Shown here in pieces: positions 50,423-62,360 of a DNA stretch of 64,000 nt. Within the stretch, counting starts at the first letter, position 1, and each line of letters starts with the position of its first letter. This DNA is from Lutjanus erythropterus (taxonomy: Eukaryota; Chordata; Actinopteri; Lutjaniformes; Lutjanidae): contig CM034599.1 in NCBI GenBank assembly GCA_020091685.1, positions 34,635,920 through 34,699,919 of the forward strand, given 5' to 3'. Below the pieces are notes generated by a model. It ran no database searches. It saw only the letters and a list, made by a program, of their open reading frames with translations, and had not been told where the DNA came from. A program made the position numbers and the translations under genes.

Positions 50423-53400
50423 GGTGAGACAAACGAAGGAGGAAATCTCACCTCAACGACCATAGCTGCAGCCTGGCAGCCGCTGAGCTCAGCCTCCTCG
50501 CCTCCAACACTGTCGGACACATCCACCAGAGCAGCTGTGGTGACTCTGTCACACCTGCTCAGCTCAAACTGAACTTCATTCAGCTTCGGACAGAGCTGTC
50601 ATCTCTCCTAACTCCACATGCAGGACACAGTCATCTCCATCCTCTCCTGGTGAGAAGCTCCTCTGCTGTCCTCTCCCCTCAGGATCTTCCCCTCAGCGGC
50701 TTTTTCCCATGAACCTCTCGAGGGGCTGAGATGATGCCAACAACGCACATCACTGGAACATTATGACGCTGGAGATAAAGCGGTGCAGAAATGAGAAAGA
50801 GGAAGTGTTTCTACAATAAAGGAAGTGGATTGCAACACACACACTTGCATCAGATATGTTTTTGAGCAAACCAGAATTGGTGCAGGGCGTCACACAAGCT
50901 GTGGCCAAAAATAAATGATTTTTCAGCACAGCTGCCTTCTTAACATCGGAAAAGACCACTGTATTTATTTGTAAGACTATCAGGGTGATACTGACTTTTT
51001 AAATGTCACATATTGGCCAATCTACGTCTTTCCCATGATAATAAATTTGTCCTTTAAAGAAACAAATGTTCTCACCACAAACTACAGGAGTACAAGAGAG
51101 CAGATCTCCACCAGGCAACCCAAAAAGAATATTTGGATTTGATCTCTTTGTAATCACCAACATTTTATCACTAACTGCAATTTAATTACATGTAACTGGT
51201 AGTTATTTTCAAGATTTTTGAAAAAATTCTGAATCTCAGAGGTCTTTCAGCATAAAGTCACAGATGTGCACCAAAAAAAAATAGGCTGATCGGTCCAGTA
51301 GCATGTGAGATTAAATGTGGACAAGCTTCAGGTCAATTGGTCACGCAAGCAATCGCATGATCCCCTTCAGACCTGGTGCAGATAACAATACTTACAATCA
51401 CTTTTGATCTTTAAATCTTCATACTCTTCAAATGCTTTAACACTGGTCTTGTGTGGGTAAATACTAGCTTCAAATAGTCAGATTTAAAGATGTCACCAAA
51501 ACTGTCAGCAGCTCTGGTATGAAGATTAAAATTGCCCCATTTCACTCTGCAATAATGGTCATACGTGTGTTCGGTTTTGTGGGACTTTGAGTTGCTGATG
51601 TCTTCTATAAACAGACCCTCTTGACCCCACAGAGGAGCAGTGGGAGAGCAGTTTACCAGCAGCAAATGTACACGTAGCAGAAGTCCCAGTGTTTTAGTGC
51701 AACAGTAAGGATCATATGTAGGAAACATGGAGGACGCCTCTGAGAGCACGACTGAAGGCTGAGAGCAGGGATGCTATGATACCCACAAGCTACTCATTTG
51801 GTATCAGATCCTTTAAAAAAATATTGATAATAAAATTACATAAATACAAAACACGGGTGGCTGCATCACTTCAAAATGCTTTCAGTGCTTTTGCATAATA
51901 TTTACGCCATAAACAGTCCTGACATACTGTATATCACTGGACCGTGTCTAATGACTGTGGAAACCAAAGACACGTGAGAGCTGACTCACAGCTGCACACA
52001 GTCATACACCTATGCATCAAACTTGTGAAAAAGTTAATGTAGCGTGCAACTTTTCACCTGTAGATAAAAATACACCAGGATCTATTTGTGACAAGAAAGT
52101 GTCACCCAGCAACAACACGAGTAAAAGGAATCAGGACGAGTACAAACTCCTCAATTTAAACATTATTCATTTAGAAACTTATGAACAACCAGGGTTAATA
52201 ATAGAATCTATATAGAAATCTACATTTTTGGATAAACTCAAAAAAGCTGAAATTCTAAATAATTTACACTTCAGGTTGTCTGCTTGTCGATCGAAGCTTG
52301 CATATCCCAGAGGAAGTTATGGCTTTATTCAGAAGGCTAATGTTTTGTCAAAAAGCTGATTATATCACATCCAGAAACTGAACTTAATATAAGTAACCAC
52401 TATCATGTTTAAGTTGAAAGAAATAGGCCCTCTACAATCAAATGGCTTCTATGCCAGGTCAGCATGCAGAAATATTCAGACACCATTTTCAGAACAAGAA
52501 AAAATAACACATTTGTGCTGCACACCAAAAATGGCGTGTTTTTTTCTTGAGGGACCTGGACCTTTCAGGCCTCGCAGTTGCAGCAGATGGCTGTCCACCC
52601 TAAAGCCTGGTTCAACTTGAGGTTTCCGCCTGTCGAGAGGAAGTTTTTCCTCGCCACTGTCACCTTAGTGCTTTCTCTCGGTGAGAACTGTTGAATCTCT
52701 GTAAATAATGTTATAAGGAAAAATTTAGCCAAAATTTAGCTTTACTTTCAAGCGTTATTTGGCCCCCTTCAAGCTAGCATGACACGGTTGACTCCGATGG
52801 ATGCCTTAGGTCATAATTTCATATGATACTCTAGCTTTAAAACTTAGCCTGCGACAGCCTATGAAAGACAGATTTTCACACACACTGACACACACACACG
52901 TGACCAAACGCATGATCTCCTCCTGGTGTAAACTGTAAATCAGATGACTACATGATGTGAAGGGAGTCGCTTGTATTAACAGACCAGAGAGAATTAAACA
53001 CTGACTCTGCAGTTCCCCTCAGGTCGACAAAGCACTGTAATATCTTTCAGGACACTGCTTCGGTTTTACGGCCCTTGACTTTACTATTTTTGCTCTCATC
53101 AGAAAATAACACCACCATCTTCTAGTGAAAACACCCTGACAATCCACACTACTTCAGAACTTAAAGAAGATAATAAGTTAGGTAGGCGATAGAAGAAAGA
53201 TAGGGTTCAATGGAAAGACAGAAAAGTTTCCTTTACAGGCGGTTAAGTTGCAACATATCTGTCTATAGGATTACAAAAGACCCTGTGCAGTGTCTTCCCC
53301 TCAGTCTACACTGCTTTTCACTGAATGTTAAGAGACTGATTTGTGTTTTCGTTTTATATACGGCCACAGCAGTTCATGAAAATGTAACAAAATGTAATCA

Positions 53401-53591
53401 ATACATGAACTGTCCATTTTTGTCATGACTGGAGGAGGATGGGGTAGATGGATTTTTCATACACAGGGCTTTCACAGGCCAGGGTTCAATTCCTGTGTGG
53501 AACAAATAGTTACAGGAATAAGTTATTTTAACCTGATCCATGAACATTTTGTAAACCCAATCAAGCAGTTTCAACAGTGCTGAAACCCAGT
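50423..53591. other. adora2a 5' region and gene-poor sequence
   Basis: The first 300 bp, upstream of the adora2a ATG on the minus strand, are GC-richer and probably 5' UTR or promoter. Beyond that no gene could be recognised. A common fish repeat lies near 52,590-52,720. Confidence 0.45.
52590..52720 (+). repeat. Dispersed fish repeat (AGGAAGTTTTTCCTCGCC core)
   Basis: GGTTCAACTTGAGGTTTCCG, CTGTCGAGAGGAAGTTTTTC and GCCACTGTCACC, then CTCTGTAAATAATGTTATAA. From memory this word order is recurrent in teleost genomes; the class is uncertain. Confidence 0.5.
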
Positions 53592-53595
53592 TTAA

Positions 53596-54131
53596 AGGAA
53601 TAGTTCACCCCAAATGAAAATTCAGTCATTATCTACTCACCCTCATGCCGATTGAAGGTTGGATCTAGTTTTTTATTCCACAAAAAAACTGCTGGAGTTT
53701 CACAGGAAAACAGTGTTGTGGAATCTCCCAAACAATTGAAATGATTGTGACCAGTTTTCAAACATGAAAAAAAAAAATGCCACCATACTGTTCGTCCGGT
53801 GTACTATATCTCCTAAAGCGCACATATGAACTTGGCTCCAAGCTAAGTATCTATAGTGAAGATTTAGGCTAAAAACATGGCGTAAATAAATGTCTTTCAA
53901 GTCAACTTGGCATGTTGGGCCTTTAAGAGACTTGGATTATACCAGACGAGCAGTATAGAGGTATTTTATGGTTTTTTTGTGGTTGTTTTTTCGTGTTTGA
54001 AAACCGGTCACCATTTACTTTAACTATATGGGAGATTCTGTGTTTTGTGGACTAAAAAACTAAACCCAACCTTCAATCTGCATGAGGGTGAGTAGATAAT
54101 GACTGAATTTTCATTTTTGGATGAATTCTCT
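53596..54131. mobile_element. Family-1 MITE with TTAA on both flanks
   Basis: The left end AGGAATAGTTCACCCCAAAT and the right end ATTTTTGGATGAATTCTCT are complementary, as are the inner ATTCAGTCATTATCTACTCA and GTGAGTAGATAATGACTGAA words. TTAA lies at 53,592-53,595 and 54,132-54,135. The interior closely parallels the copy at 7,858-8,440. Confidence 0.78.
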
Positions 54132-54135
54132 TTAA

Positions 54136-55686
54136 CTGCAACTGTCACCTGAAATTTTTCTCAGAAAGCTTTATTTTGAAAGCATAACTGGACGTTGCAT
54201 ATTTATTATTGCTGACGTGACAATGGAATGACAACATTACATAAAGTTGTGTTGAGTGTCACAAAAAAATGTAAAGCTCGTGCCCATGTCCAATGGATTT
54301 TGTGACTACAGTTGTACTTCACAAACTGTCGTGAGGCTGTTGTTAAATATGTAACTTCCTGTTAGCGACTAGCTAGTGAGCATTTAGCACCTAAAGAACC
54401 AGATATTTCTGTCAGGAGTGGGTGGAGACAAAAACAGAGCTAAAAGGAAGTGAATATAAAATATATAAGTTGGGTGTCTTTCACATTAAAACAAAAGCCA
54501 GAGACACAGTTTGATGACTTTGTTATAGCGTGGGATCATTGGAATTGTTGTCTTCATTGTTATATAACCACCGCTGTTGATGAAAATCTATCTGACTGAC
54601 TCAGGTAGATATCATGTTCACGGACGAGGTGATATCAAAGTTTTATTTATGTTGCGTTTAGTCAGGTTCGCTGACTTCCTTCCTCACTTTCTGATCTATC
54701 TGATGTATCCAGAAGTTAGGAAACGTACTGTTACCTTACGGATTTCTCTGTGTTTGAGCATCGTTTGAAACATTTGAGATAATGTAAGTACACAACTCCA
54801 CAAAATATATAACATCTATCTAGTGTTTTTAGACATTTTAATATAGAATTGATGTAGATTTCAATGTAAGATATCTCTAGATGTCTTTTAAGAGTATCCT
54901 GTTGGTGAATTACACGGCAGCAGCACAGATACAAAGAAGACTTTTTGCAAAAAGAAAGGTTTTATTCTTGTGCGACTGTGCTGTAGGTATTTAGGGCTTT
55001 TATGAGTGTAATTCTCAGAAGTTTGATAACTATGGCCACTGGTCAATGAGTGAATCACACTGTATACTGCCTGATATCTGTGAGCCATCAGCCATAAAAG
55101 GCTTAACAAATAAAAATCTGCTGTTTTTGTGCTGCTGAATTCCCTCAGAGGGAATGTTTCTTGAGGTTACGTCTAGTTTTTGGAGATAACAGCTGTGCTG
55201 GAACACGGAGGTCTTTGCTCTGTAAGTCAGGGTTTTCCCTTTGGGTCAGATGAGACCTTTTTATTAATACCAAAGACTTGTTATTTCAAGCTAGATAGTT
55301 ATCAGGAGAGTTTTTTTTTCTTCTATTTGACTTCCAAATAACATTTTTGTTGGTCTCTTTCCTCTGAGCCCAGGGTATTCATTTGTCTTGATGTCAGATA
55401 AGTTTGGTGTCATATTGCCGTGTGTTATAATGTTTTATACAGCAGCGGTGAGTCCAAAACAAAATTCCCAAAGGACAGAAAAGGAAATAATGAATCTCCA
55501 TAAACTACGACAGTGATTCTCCCATGCTTACGATGCATCCTACAATAACAAGCTGTCCTGAGATGGAATTATGAAACACATGAGAGAAACTCCAGGGATT
55601 TATAGTGAAACGAGGGAAAGTAAGGTATTTCTTAAGGACAGGCTTTTGGTTCACATTAGTCACTCTAGGATATGAATTTCAAAGTA
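54136..55686. other. Intergenic, nothing recognised
   Basis: No coding, RNA or repeat feature could be supported by eye. Confidence 0.4.
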
Positions 55687-56407
55687 GGGGAGACCGGGGG
55701 CAATGGTAACATTTTAAATCTTCGTAACTCACAGACTACTTGAAATACACTTGTTGTTTTCTGAAGAAGAAATATATTCATGTGCACTAATTAATAATAC
55801 AATTGATATATTTTCTCTAATAAAGTCAAGACTATAATATTAAGTTTAGTGCAAGAAGTCAGTGTCACAATACGTAATATTTACCCACTGTATATTAAAT
55901 AAAGTCACACCTCAAAGTGATCGCATTACTGTTGCAGTATCTTATAATGTCACTTAAGGTTTTTTGTTGTATATGTTTCAAATTTTTTTTAGACATCTGG
56001 TACCAAATGCATTCAAAGCAAAAGTCTATTTTTGCAGAAGATTAGTCAACTATTTTAGTGGTAACTTGAGTTTAATTATGTGAACTGAGTTAAAAGTAAT
56101 TTTACATTTAAATTTTGTTAAATATATTCATTTTGTAACAGAAAACTATGTCAACACAGACAAACAAGGTGCTTACATGGGGTCATGTGGCACAGGGTCA
56201 ATTGTAACATAGTGTTACAACTGCCCCCAATCTTGCAGCCATGATAAAATCCCGCATGCTAGCTTGCAAAACCTCAAAAACTTTTTTTTTTTGTAAACTT
56301 TGACTCACAGGCAGAGAGAGAATCTTACTGATGAGATGTGCACTCATCACTCTAGCTTGTTTTTGATTGGAGGGATTGAGTTTGTTACAGTTGCCCCTGG
56401 TCTCTCC
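55687..56407. mobile_element. TA-flanked MITE, GGGGAGACCGGGGGCAATGG ends, copy 1
   Basis: The left terminus GGGGAGACCGGGGGCAATGG continues TAAC; the right terminus GTTACAGTTGCCCC ends GGTCTCTCC. They are complementary with few mismatches. TA flanks both ends (55,685-55,686 and 56,408-56,409), as for Tc1/mariner-type insertion. GTAACA/TGTTAC words recur inside. No transposase. A second copy is at 58,530-59,820. Confidence 0.7.
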
Positions 56408-56409
56408 TA

Positions 56410-57600
56410 TATTTGTATTCAGATACATAATTGAGATGTTTTGTCCAGTTGGTAATTTGGGATTAAAATACCATTAACAAAGCTATTAAAGTAAAAGTCA
56501 ATTTCCTCCATACCTTGTTAAAGCATCACCACAAACAACAACAAATTACCACATCCTCCTCCCCCTCCTCCTCCTCCTCCTGCCACACAAGAGGAACACA
56601 GGAGGAGCAAACATCAAACCTCTCAGCTTCCTGTTCACAGACACTGTACTGTACTGACAGACTCTCAAACTGACATCACGGCTGCTGCTACAGTATGACT
56701 GGCTGACTAACCACACCAGCAGCTCCAGCAGAGCCTCTGGGAGCCGCCTGCACCGAGTAATAGAGTACTACAATACAAGAGATAATGAAAGCAGAGCTGT
56801 CATCTCTTTGTGCGACGATCCACTCTGTCTTTGTTTGGACCCATGGTCAGATTAACACACTAGAGGGCCCTGTGGACTCACTGTTTGTGGAAATTAAGTG
56901 AAACACAATTGTGTTAATATGCACCATTTAGACTTTGATGGAGGGCCAACAGCATGGACAAGCAGACCAAACAGGCAACAATGCTGCCTGCTTTGAGGCC
57001 TTTATCATTGGATTTCTTTTTGTCCATATTCCAAAACAAACTTTCAATTAATCTGATTTATCTTGCCTTTTGAGCCACTGGAGGTGTAGCTGTAGTCCAA
57101 CCTAGCTTGGACTCACACAAATTTAGAGCTGCAATGATTAATCAATTATTAATCCATTATTAAATTTTCTTTACTCCTCTCTGACAGTAAACTGAATATT
57201 TATGGGTTGTGGACAAAACAAGACATTTGAGGATGTCATCATTTTTCACCATTTTCTGACATTTTAAAACAAACACCTATTAATCTATAAATTGAGACAA
57301 TAATAAACTGATTAATCCACTATGACAGTAATCATAGAGCCAATGTAGACCTAATCTTTGTGCTGGATATAGTTCTGTGACTGAAAACAACTTTTTTGTC
57401 ACAGTTTTTCATCTTTTGTCACCTTCTTTACATGAAAATTTATTTTTCTTTTTGCATCTGTTGTGTCATGTAATTGTTTGCTGGTGTAGAAATTTTTACT
57501 GATGATATGAGACCCTACAAGGACATTTTTTTGAATCTTAAGATGTGAGATGATATTAGACTTTGGTATCTTCATCCACCAATCCATCTAGCTACAGACT
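56410..57600. other. Intergenic, nothing recognised
   Basis: Contains a CTCCTCCTCC run at about 56,553-56,580. No gene supported. Confidence 0.4.
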
Positions 57601-57604
57601 TAAA

Positions 57605-57950
57605 GGACCAGTGTACAGGATTTAGTGGCAACTAACGATGAGTTTGCAGATTGCAAACATTTCGTCTCACCCTCCCCTTCCAAGCATGTAGGACAACCTA
57701 TGATGGCTTTGAAACTCACAAAAAAATGTGAAAGGCTGTATCTGGAACCAGTCTTTGGTTGGCAACCCCTGTGGAAGAGGACCTGCATCCTCTGTAGTTA
57801 TGATATAAAGATATAAACGTCTCATTCTAAAACACCTTTCTTAATTTGAAATGATTAAACACTAATGAAAACATACTCATTATATTCATAATATTATTAT
57901 ATCTTCCACATCCAGCCAATAGATCGCTGTAAATCTTACATGCTGGACCT
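57605..57950. mobile_element. TTAA-flanked MITE, AGGACCAGTGTACAGG ends
   Basis: It starts AGGACCAGTGTACAGGATTT and ends AAATCTTACATGCTGGACCT, complementary. TTAA lies at 57,601-57,604 and 57,951-57,954. From memory, TTAAAGGACCAGTGTGTAGG is a widespread teleost element. Confidence 0.78.
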
Positions 57951-58529
57951 TTAAAGGAGATTTGAGTTGCTCTGGGCTCAGATTCAAACATGACTTTGGA
58001 ACTGACTCAGCACTATCAAGATTTCTATAGGCTTGAACATGAACATGCACCAGGCAGCTGCTCCAGGATCCAATATTTTTTGTCTCAATTTATTGAGACA
58101 ATTGGACAGTTGTATTTTTTATGTAGCGCATTCTTCTTTCTTTTTTTTCAGAGAAACTGCATTACATAAGTAGAATATATAACATACAGTACTTTGCTGT
58201 AAGGCTCCCTAACAATTTGATCAGGTCATATCATAAGATTCTCAGCACTGAACCCATGTGGTTCACACGTTCAGTCATAAACCAGGACCTGCAGTTTTTT
58301 TTTGGGTTTTTTTTTTATCTGAGCGTGAGTTGAAGAACTGTAGAACTGCAGACAGCAGGTAGAAAACAAGCTTTAGTCACTCTGACACTATGCAAGTACA
58401 ATTATACCCAAAAGTACCAGAACAAGACATCAAACATCCTCACGAGGATGTGAAATTAACTTTTTAAAAAGTGAATATCTACCAGCAGCTGACATATAAA
58501 TGTTCAAATTCCCCAGCAACTCAATAGTA

Positions 58530-59820
58530 GGGTAGACCAGGGAGTGTTGTAACATCAGGTTAGTTCTAACATTCTCAGTTTGACCAATCAGAAAAATGAG
58601 CTGTGCTGATGTCATCAATATCAAACACTCCCATTTCCTTCATTCAAAATCAAAGGCAACCTGTTCCAGAGAGAATAAAACCACAAAAGGTTTGGGGTTA
58701 CAAAAATCCCAGTCACAACAGCAAGCACAATATTATAAAATATAAAGTACACTTGATAAATATCAAACCTCGGGTTCTTTTCAGTACCCATAACAACAAC
58801 AAAAAACAATACAAAAAATTAGAAATGAAACAACTGAGTTGATTCATTGAGACGTACATGTATGACGTTTGCTCAGTGGACTACTATGATTGGTGGAACT
58901 CACAGGAAGCTATGAAGACTGGTCAAATACGTGGAAAAGTTGTGGTGATTGGACAAAATTGCAAGGTCATGCACAATTCACGGGGATTGGTTGAATTTGC
59001 ATGAACTGTTGCACTAGACTGATAAAGTGTTTTTGTCACTTTAAGTTGCTCACTTTCTTCATTCTTCAATAAAGTTCTTTCACAGATTTGTTAGTCTGGA
59101 TCTTAAATCAGCAAATTACCTTTCATTGTTACATAATAATAATAATAATAATAACTTTATTTGTATAGCACTTTTCATACAAAAGGAATTGTAGTACAAA
59201 GTGCTTTACAATCATAGCTAAGAGAATACCCCCCCACCCCCAACCCCGCCCACACACCCACACACAGGATCACACAAACTCATACAATCAGCACTCATGT
59301 TACATCATGATAATGAGGAAATTAGATAGAAATTAGATGAGGAAACACAGGAGATAAATTTAAAATATTAAAACAATAAAAGTATAAATAATAAAAACAT
59401 AAATAAATAAATACATAAGATAAAAGAATATAAAATATTTGACAATTATTAAATGGAATAGAATGAATAAAATACCTAAAAAATTGATAAAATTAGAAAT
59501 TTAGTTAAAAGCCAGACTAAAAAGGTGGGTCTTAAGTTTGCCTTTAAAAATATCAATATTGCATGTCACCCTCACATCTATCCCCTGCTAGTGTTACAAC
59601 TCACATCAGTAGTCGGGTACGTTGTAACAACAGAACTCTTTGCATTTGACTAGGACTCCCTCAATCTGTGATTGTATAGCGGACATCAAATTGAGTTTTA
59701 TTTGTAGTACAAAATATGGGTATCATGTATCAGATTCATAAGTTTGAGAGATCTAGCATGACCAACCACTGAGTTACTGATGCTCAAGCAAAAAGTGTTA
59801 CAAACATCCCCGGTCTCCCC
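58530..59820. mobile_element. TA-flanked MITE, copy 2, with a nested repeat
   Basis: The left end GGGTAGACCAGGGAGTGTTG continues TAACA; the right end TGTTACAAACATCCC ends CGGTCTCCCC. TA lies at 58,528-58,529 and 59,821-59,822. The termini match copy 1 at 55,687. About 440 bp of a different repeat (59,125-59,560) is inserted in it, which accounts for most of the size difference. Confidence 0.65.
59125..59560. repeat. Nested dispersed repeat (TTTATTTGTATAGCACTTTTC type)
   Basis: AATAATAATAATAA is followed by CTTTATTTGTATAGCACTTT and AAAGTGCTTTACAATCA, and it ends GGTGGGTCTTAAGTTTGCCTTTAAAA. From memory this order is typical of an abundant teleost repeat. It interrupts the TA-flanked element. 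Confidence 0.6.
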
Positions 59821-59822
59821 TA

Positions 59823-60379
59823 AGTAATTATATTGCATGTTAAATCTACCAGCCTCTGTCATATTTTACCAGCATGTGGCTGGTACCAACTTCCCGCCCT
59901 GCACACACACTTACAGATACTTGACACGCAATTCTGTGTTGAAGACAACATTTAACAACATGTTCAGATCGCCTCCATAAAGTTTCACCAAACTTAATAC
60001 AATGGCAAATAATTTCATTAATTTCATGCAGAATTCAAGTATTTGTCAAATATCATGGCTCACCTTTTTTCCTTGATGACTGTAATATCTGATGGCACTT
60101 TGTGAGATGAGGTGATAAAATCGCCCTCCATCTAAAAATATCACGCAAACGATCGTTTTCACTTCCTCTGAGCGACAGGAGTGAAACTTCTTTAATGAAC
60201 TGCTGTAGTTTTGCTGAAACAAGCCGCCTGAGTGAAGCTCAACATGAGAAGATAACACAGAAACATGACATGTCTGATCAATGTCTGCTGCTCGCACTGA
60301 GAGGAAGAACAGCGCGTCTTCAGAGGATGAAACAGATGAAACTCGCTCTTTGCCTCTGTCTCTCTCTCTCCCCCTCTTC
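59823..60379. other. Intergenic, nothing recognised
   Basis: No gene or repeat could be supported. Confidence 0.35.
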
Positions 60380-60439
60380 CACACACACACACAGACACAC
60401 ACACACACACACACGCACACACACACACACACACACCCC
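60380..60439. repeat. (CA)n microsatellite, slightly interrupted
   Basis: About 29 CA units with a GA and a GC interruption. Confidence 0.95.
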
Positions 60440-60513
60440 TCCCTCATAAAAAACATATTGAGGCTGATGATTATTCCTCTGTTTCCTCTTTAGGGGCGGA
60501 CCGGTTCAAAGCC

Positions 60514-60518
<5 letters not shown>

Positions 60519-60573
<55 letters not shown>
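60519..60573. repeat. (TG)n microsatellite
   Basis: About 27 uninterrupted TG units, 80 bp after an inverse CA tract, so the pair is complementary. Confidence 0.95.
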
Positions 60574-60574
<1 letters not shown>

Positions 60575-60719
60575 GATGACACATTAAACTCGGTGTGTTG
60601 AAACATGACTCAGGTGATCCAGTTTATCTCCACATTTTCTTACACTGGAAGACAAACACTCGGTTATTACTCAGTGCCAGACCCCTGCTGTCTCCTTACT
60701 GCTTAAGTGAAATTCATTA

Positions 60720-62360
60720 TATTTTCATTATTATATTCCTGGACTTGAGAAAAACATTTCATACAGTAAATCACAATGTTCTTCTCCCTGTCAAATTTGA
60801 ATTAGAGCCAGACAGATATATTGGTCTACACAGACACCTCGGCCTTTATTGTTGTCTGATATGACTTGTTTTTTGACAGAACATAGTGCAGATTGTTTCA
60901 ATCTTTTTACAGGCAGCATTTTATGTATTCTTGTTCCTGTTTTGATTCACTTTTATATATACTTTATATTTGAGTTTTTGAAAATAGATATTTATTCTAT
61001 AATTATTTAAAATATCAGTTAATGTTTAGTGTTTTGGTGACCTGATGCCGTTTGGATAAATGTTAAAGCATAAAATATCCTGCTTTCATTGTTTGTCACA
61101 AGTGTTTGGTAGGTACATTTGAGGAATCTTTGCAATATTGGCAGAATGTTTTTTACTCCCTGGTATCATCAACCCCAAAAGTACAGTACTGGTCAGGCTC
61201 TAGTTTAAATTTTTCTGTGGATACAATCAGATGGACAGAGTCCTGTCAAGCTGAGATTCATCAGTTGTTGGTTGTTCTGATTGGTGTCCCGCAAGGATCG
61301 ATTTTAAGACCACAGCTTATATAGTGCCCACCTGCCACTTGTAGACTATGCCCCGAAAGTCGAAACCCAAATGTACGTGGATGACACTGTCATTTTTGTA
61401 CAAGGTAAAGAAAGACATGAAGTAGCAGCCACATTAACATCAGCAAAGGCCAAAGTTGCTCTCAGTCTTGCCTGACACTTACAGGGATGGGTTGAATACA
61501 GCATGTCTCTGTACAGTTAAACCGCTATTGATTTTTTTTTTAGGTGGCTAAAATACGTTTTTGTGATGACCCTGCCCACAGCCATACAGTTCTCAGCTTT
61601 CTATACTCAGACTCATGCTGTGTGCCAACAGCCATCTACTGTAGATAATAATACACTTACTATGGATAAGTACCTCATACAACCCCACTTCAAAAAACCC
61701 GAACTACTCCTTTAATGTGAGTAAACTGCTTATTTGTACTTATAAGGAAAAAATAGAAGCCAACCAGATATTCTTGTAAAGGGATAAATTCTTACTGACT
61801 CACAGCTGTCCTGTAACAAACACATGAAACAGATGTGCAAAACAATAAAATTCAATGTATGGAACGTTAGAGGTTTATCCAAAACCAGCTTTCCTTAGAT
61901 GCAGCAAAACTGTACATGCACATAGTATTTTGTCCACATGTCATACTGTGTCACCACCTGGAAAAACAACACGTGCTCCACTGCAAACATGTTACAAACA
62001 GTCAAGGCTCTGGACAAAAAGCTATCAAGTCTCGCTGCAACATCATCCAGAGGTAAAATCTCCTGACCTTTGACAGCTTTGTTTTTCTTTCAAATGCCAG
62101 TTTAGTGTGCAAAGTGATCAATGATCTGCCTCCTCCTCCATTAAAAGAGCTCATATGACTGCGCTCAGACAATGGGAGGACAACTAGGACGACCAACAGA
62201 GGTGACAGTGTGAATTTTGCAGATCAGCCTTCTCTGTTAGAGCAACAGAATTGTGAAGCTCAGTACAAAGCTATGTAACAAAGAGTGCTGCATTCAATAA
62301 TTTTAAGTTCAGTTTCAAACTATGGCTAAAATCAACCCAATCATGTACCATCATGCATTA
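60720..62360 (+). pseudogene. Decayed non-LTR retrotransposon (LINE) reverse-transcriptase remnant
   Basis: Scattered plus-strand fragments keep reverse-transcriptase motifs in the right order: LDLRKTFHTVNHNVLL (from about 60,739), GVPQGSILRPQL (from about 61,281), and MYVDDTVIF (from about 61,371), the last being the YxDD catalytic block. Downstream, MCKTIKFNVWNVRG and INDLPPPPLKEL-like fragments resemble the C-terminal region of fish LINEs. Many stops and frame changes show it is dead. A family-2 MITE end is inserted near 61.5-61.7 kb. A Rex1/L2-like affiliation is a guess. Confidence 0.7.
61500..61716. mobile_element. Family-2 MITE fragment nested in the LINE remnant
   Basis: Its right two thirds (CATCTACTGTAGATAATAAT, CTATGGATAAGTACCTCATAC, AACCCCACTTC, GAACTACTCCTTTAA) match the right ends of 10,463-11,430 and 17,313-17,822. 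The left end is truncated or diverged (TTAAACCGC). Confidence 0.6.

Noticed and set aside
60192..60449. Frames reading Cys-Val or Thr-His repeats
   Set aside because: They are translations of the CA/GT microsatellite.
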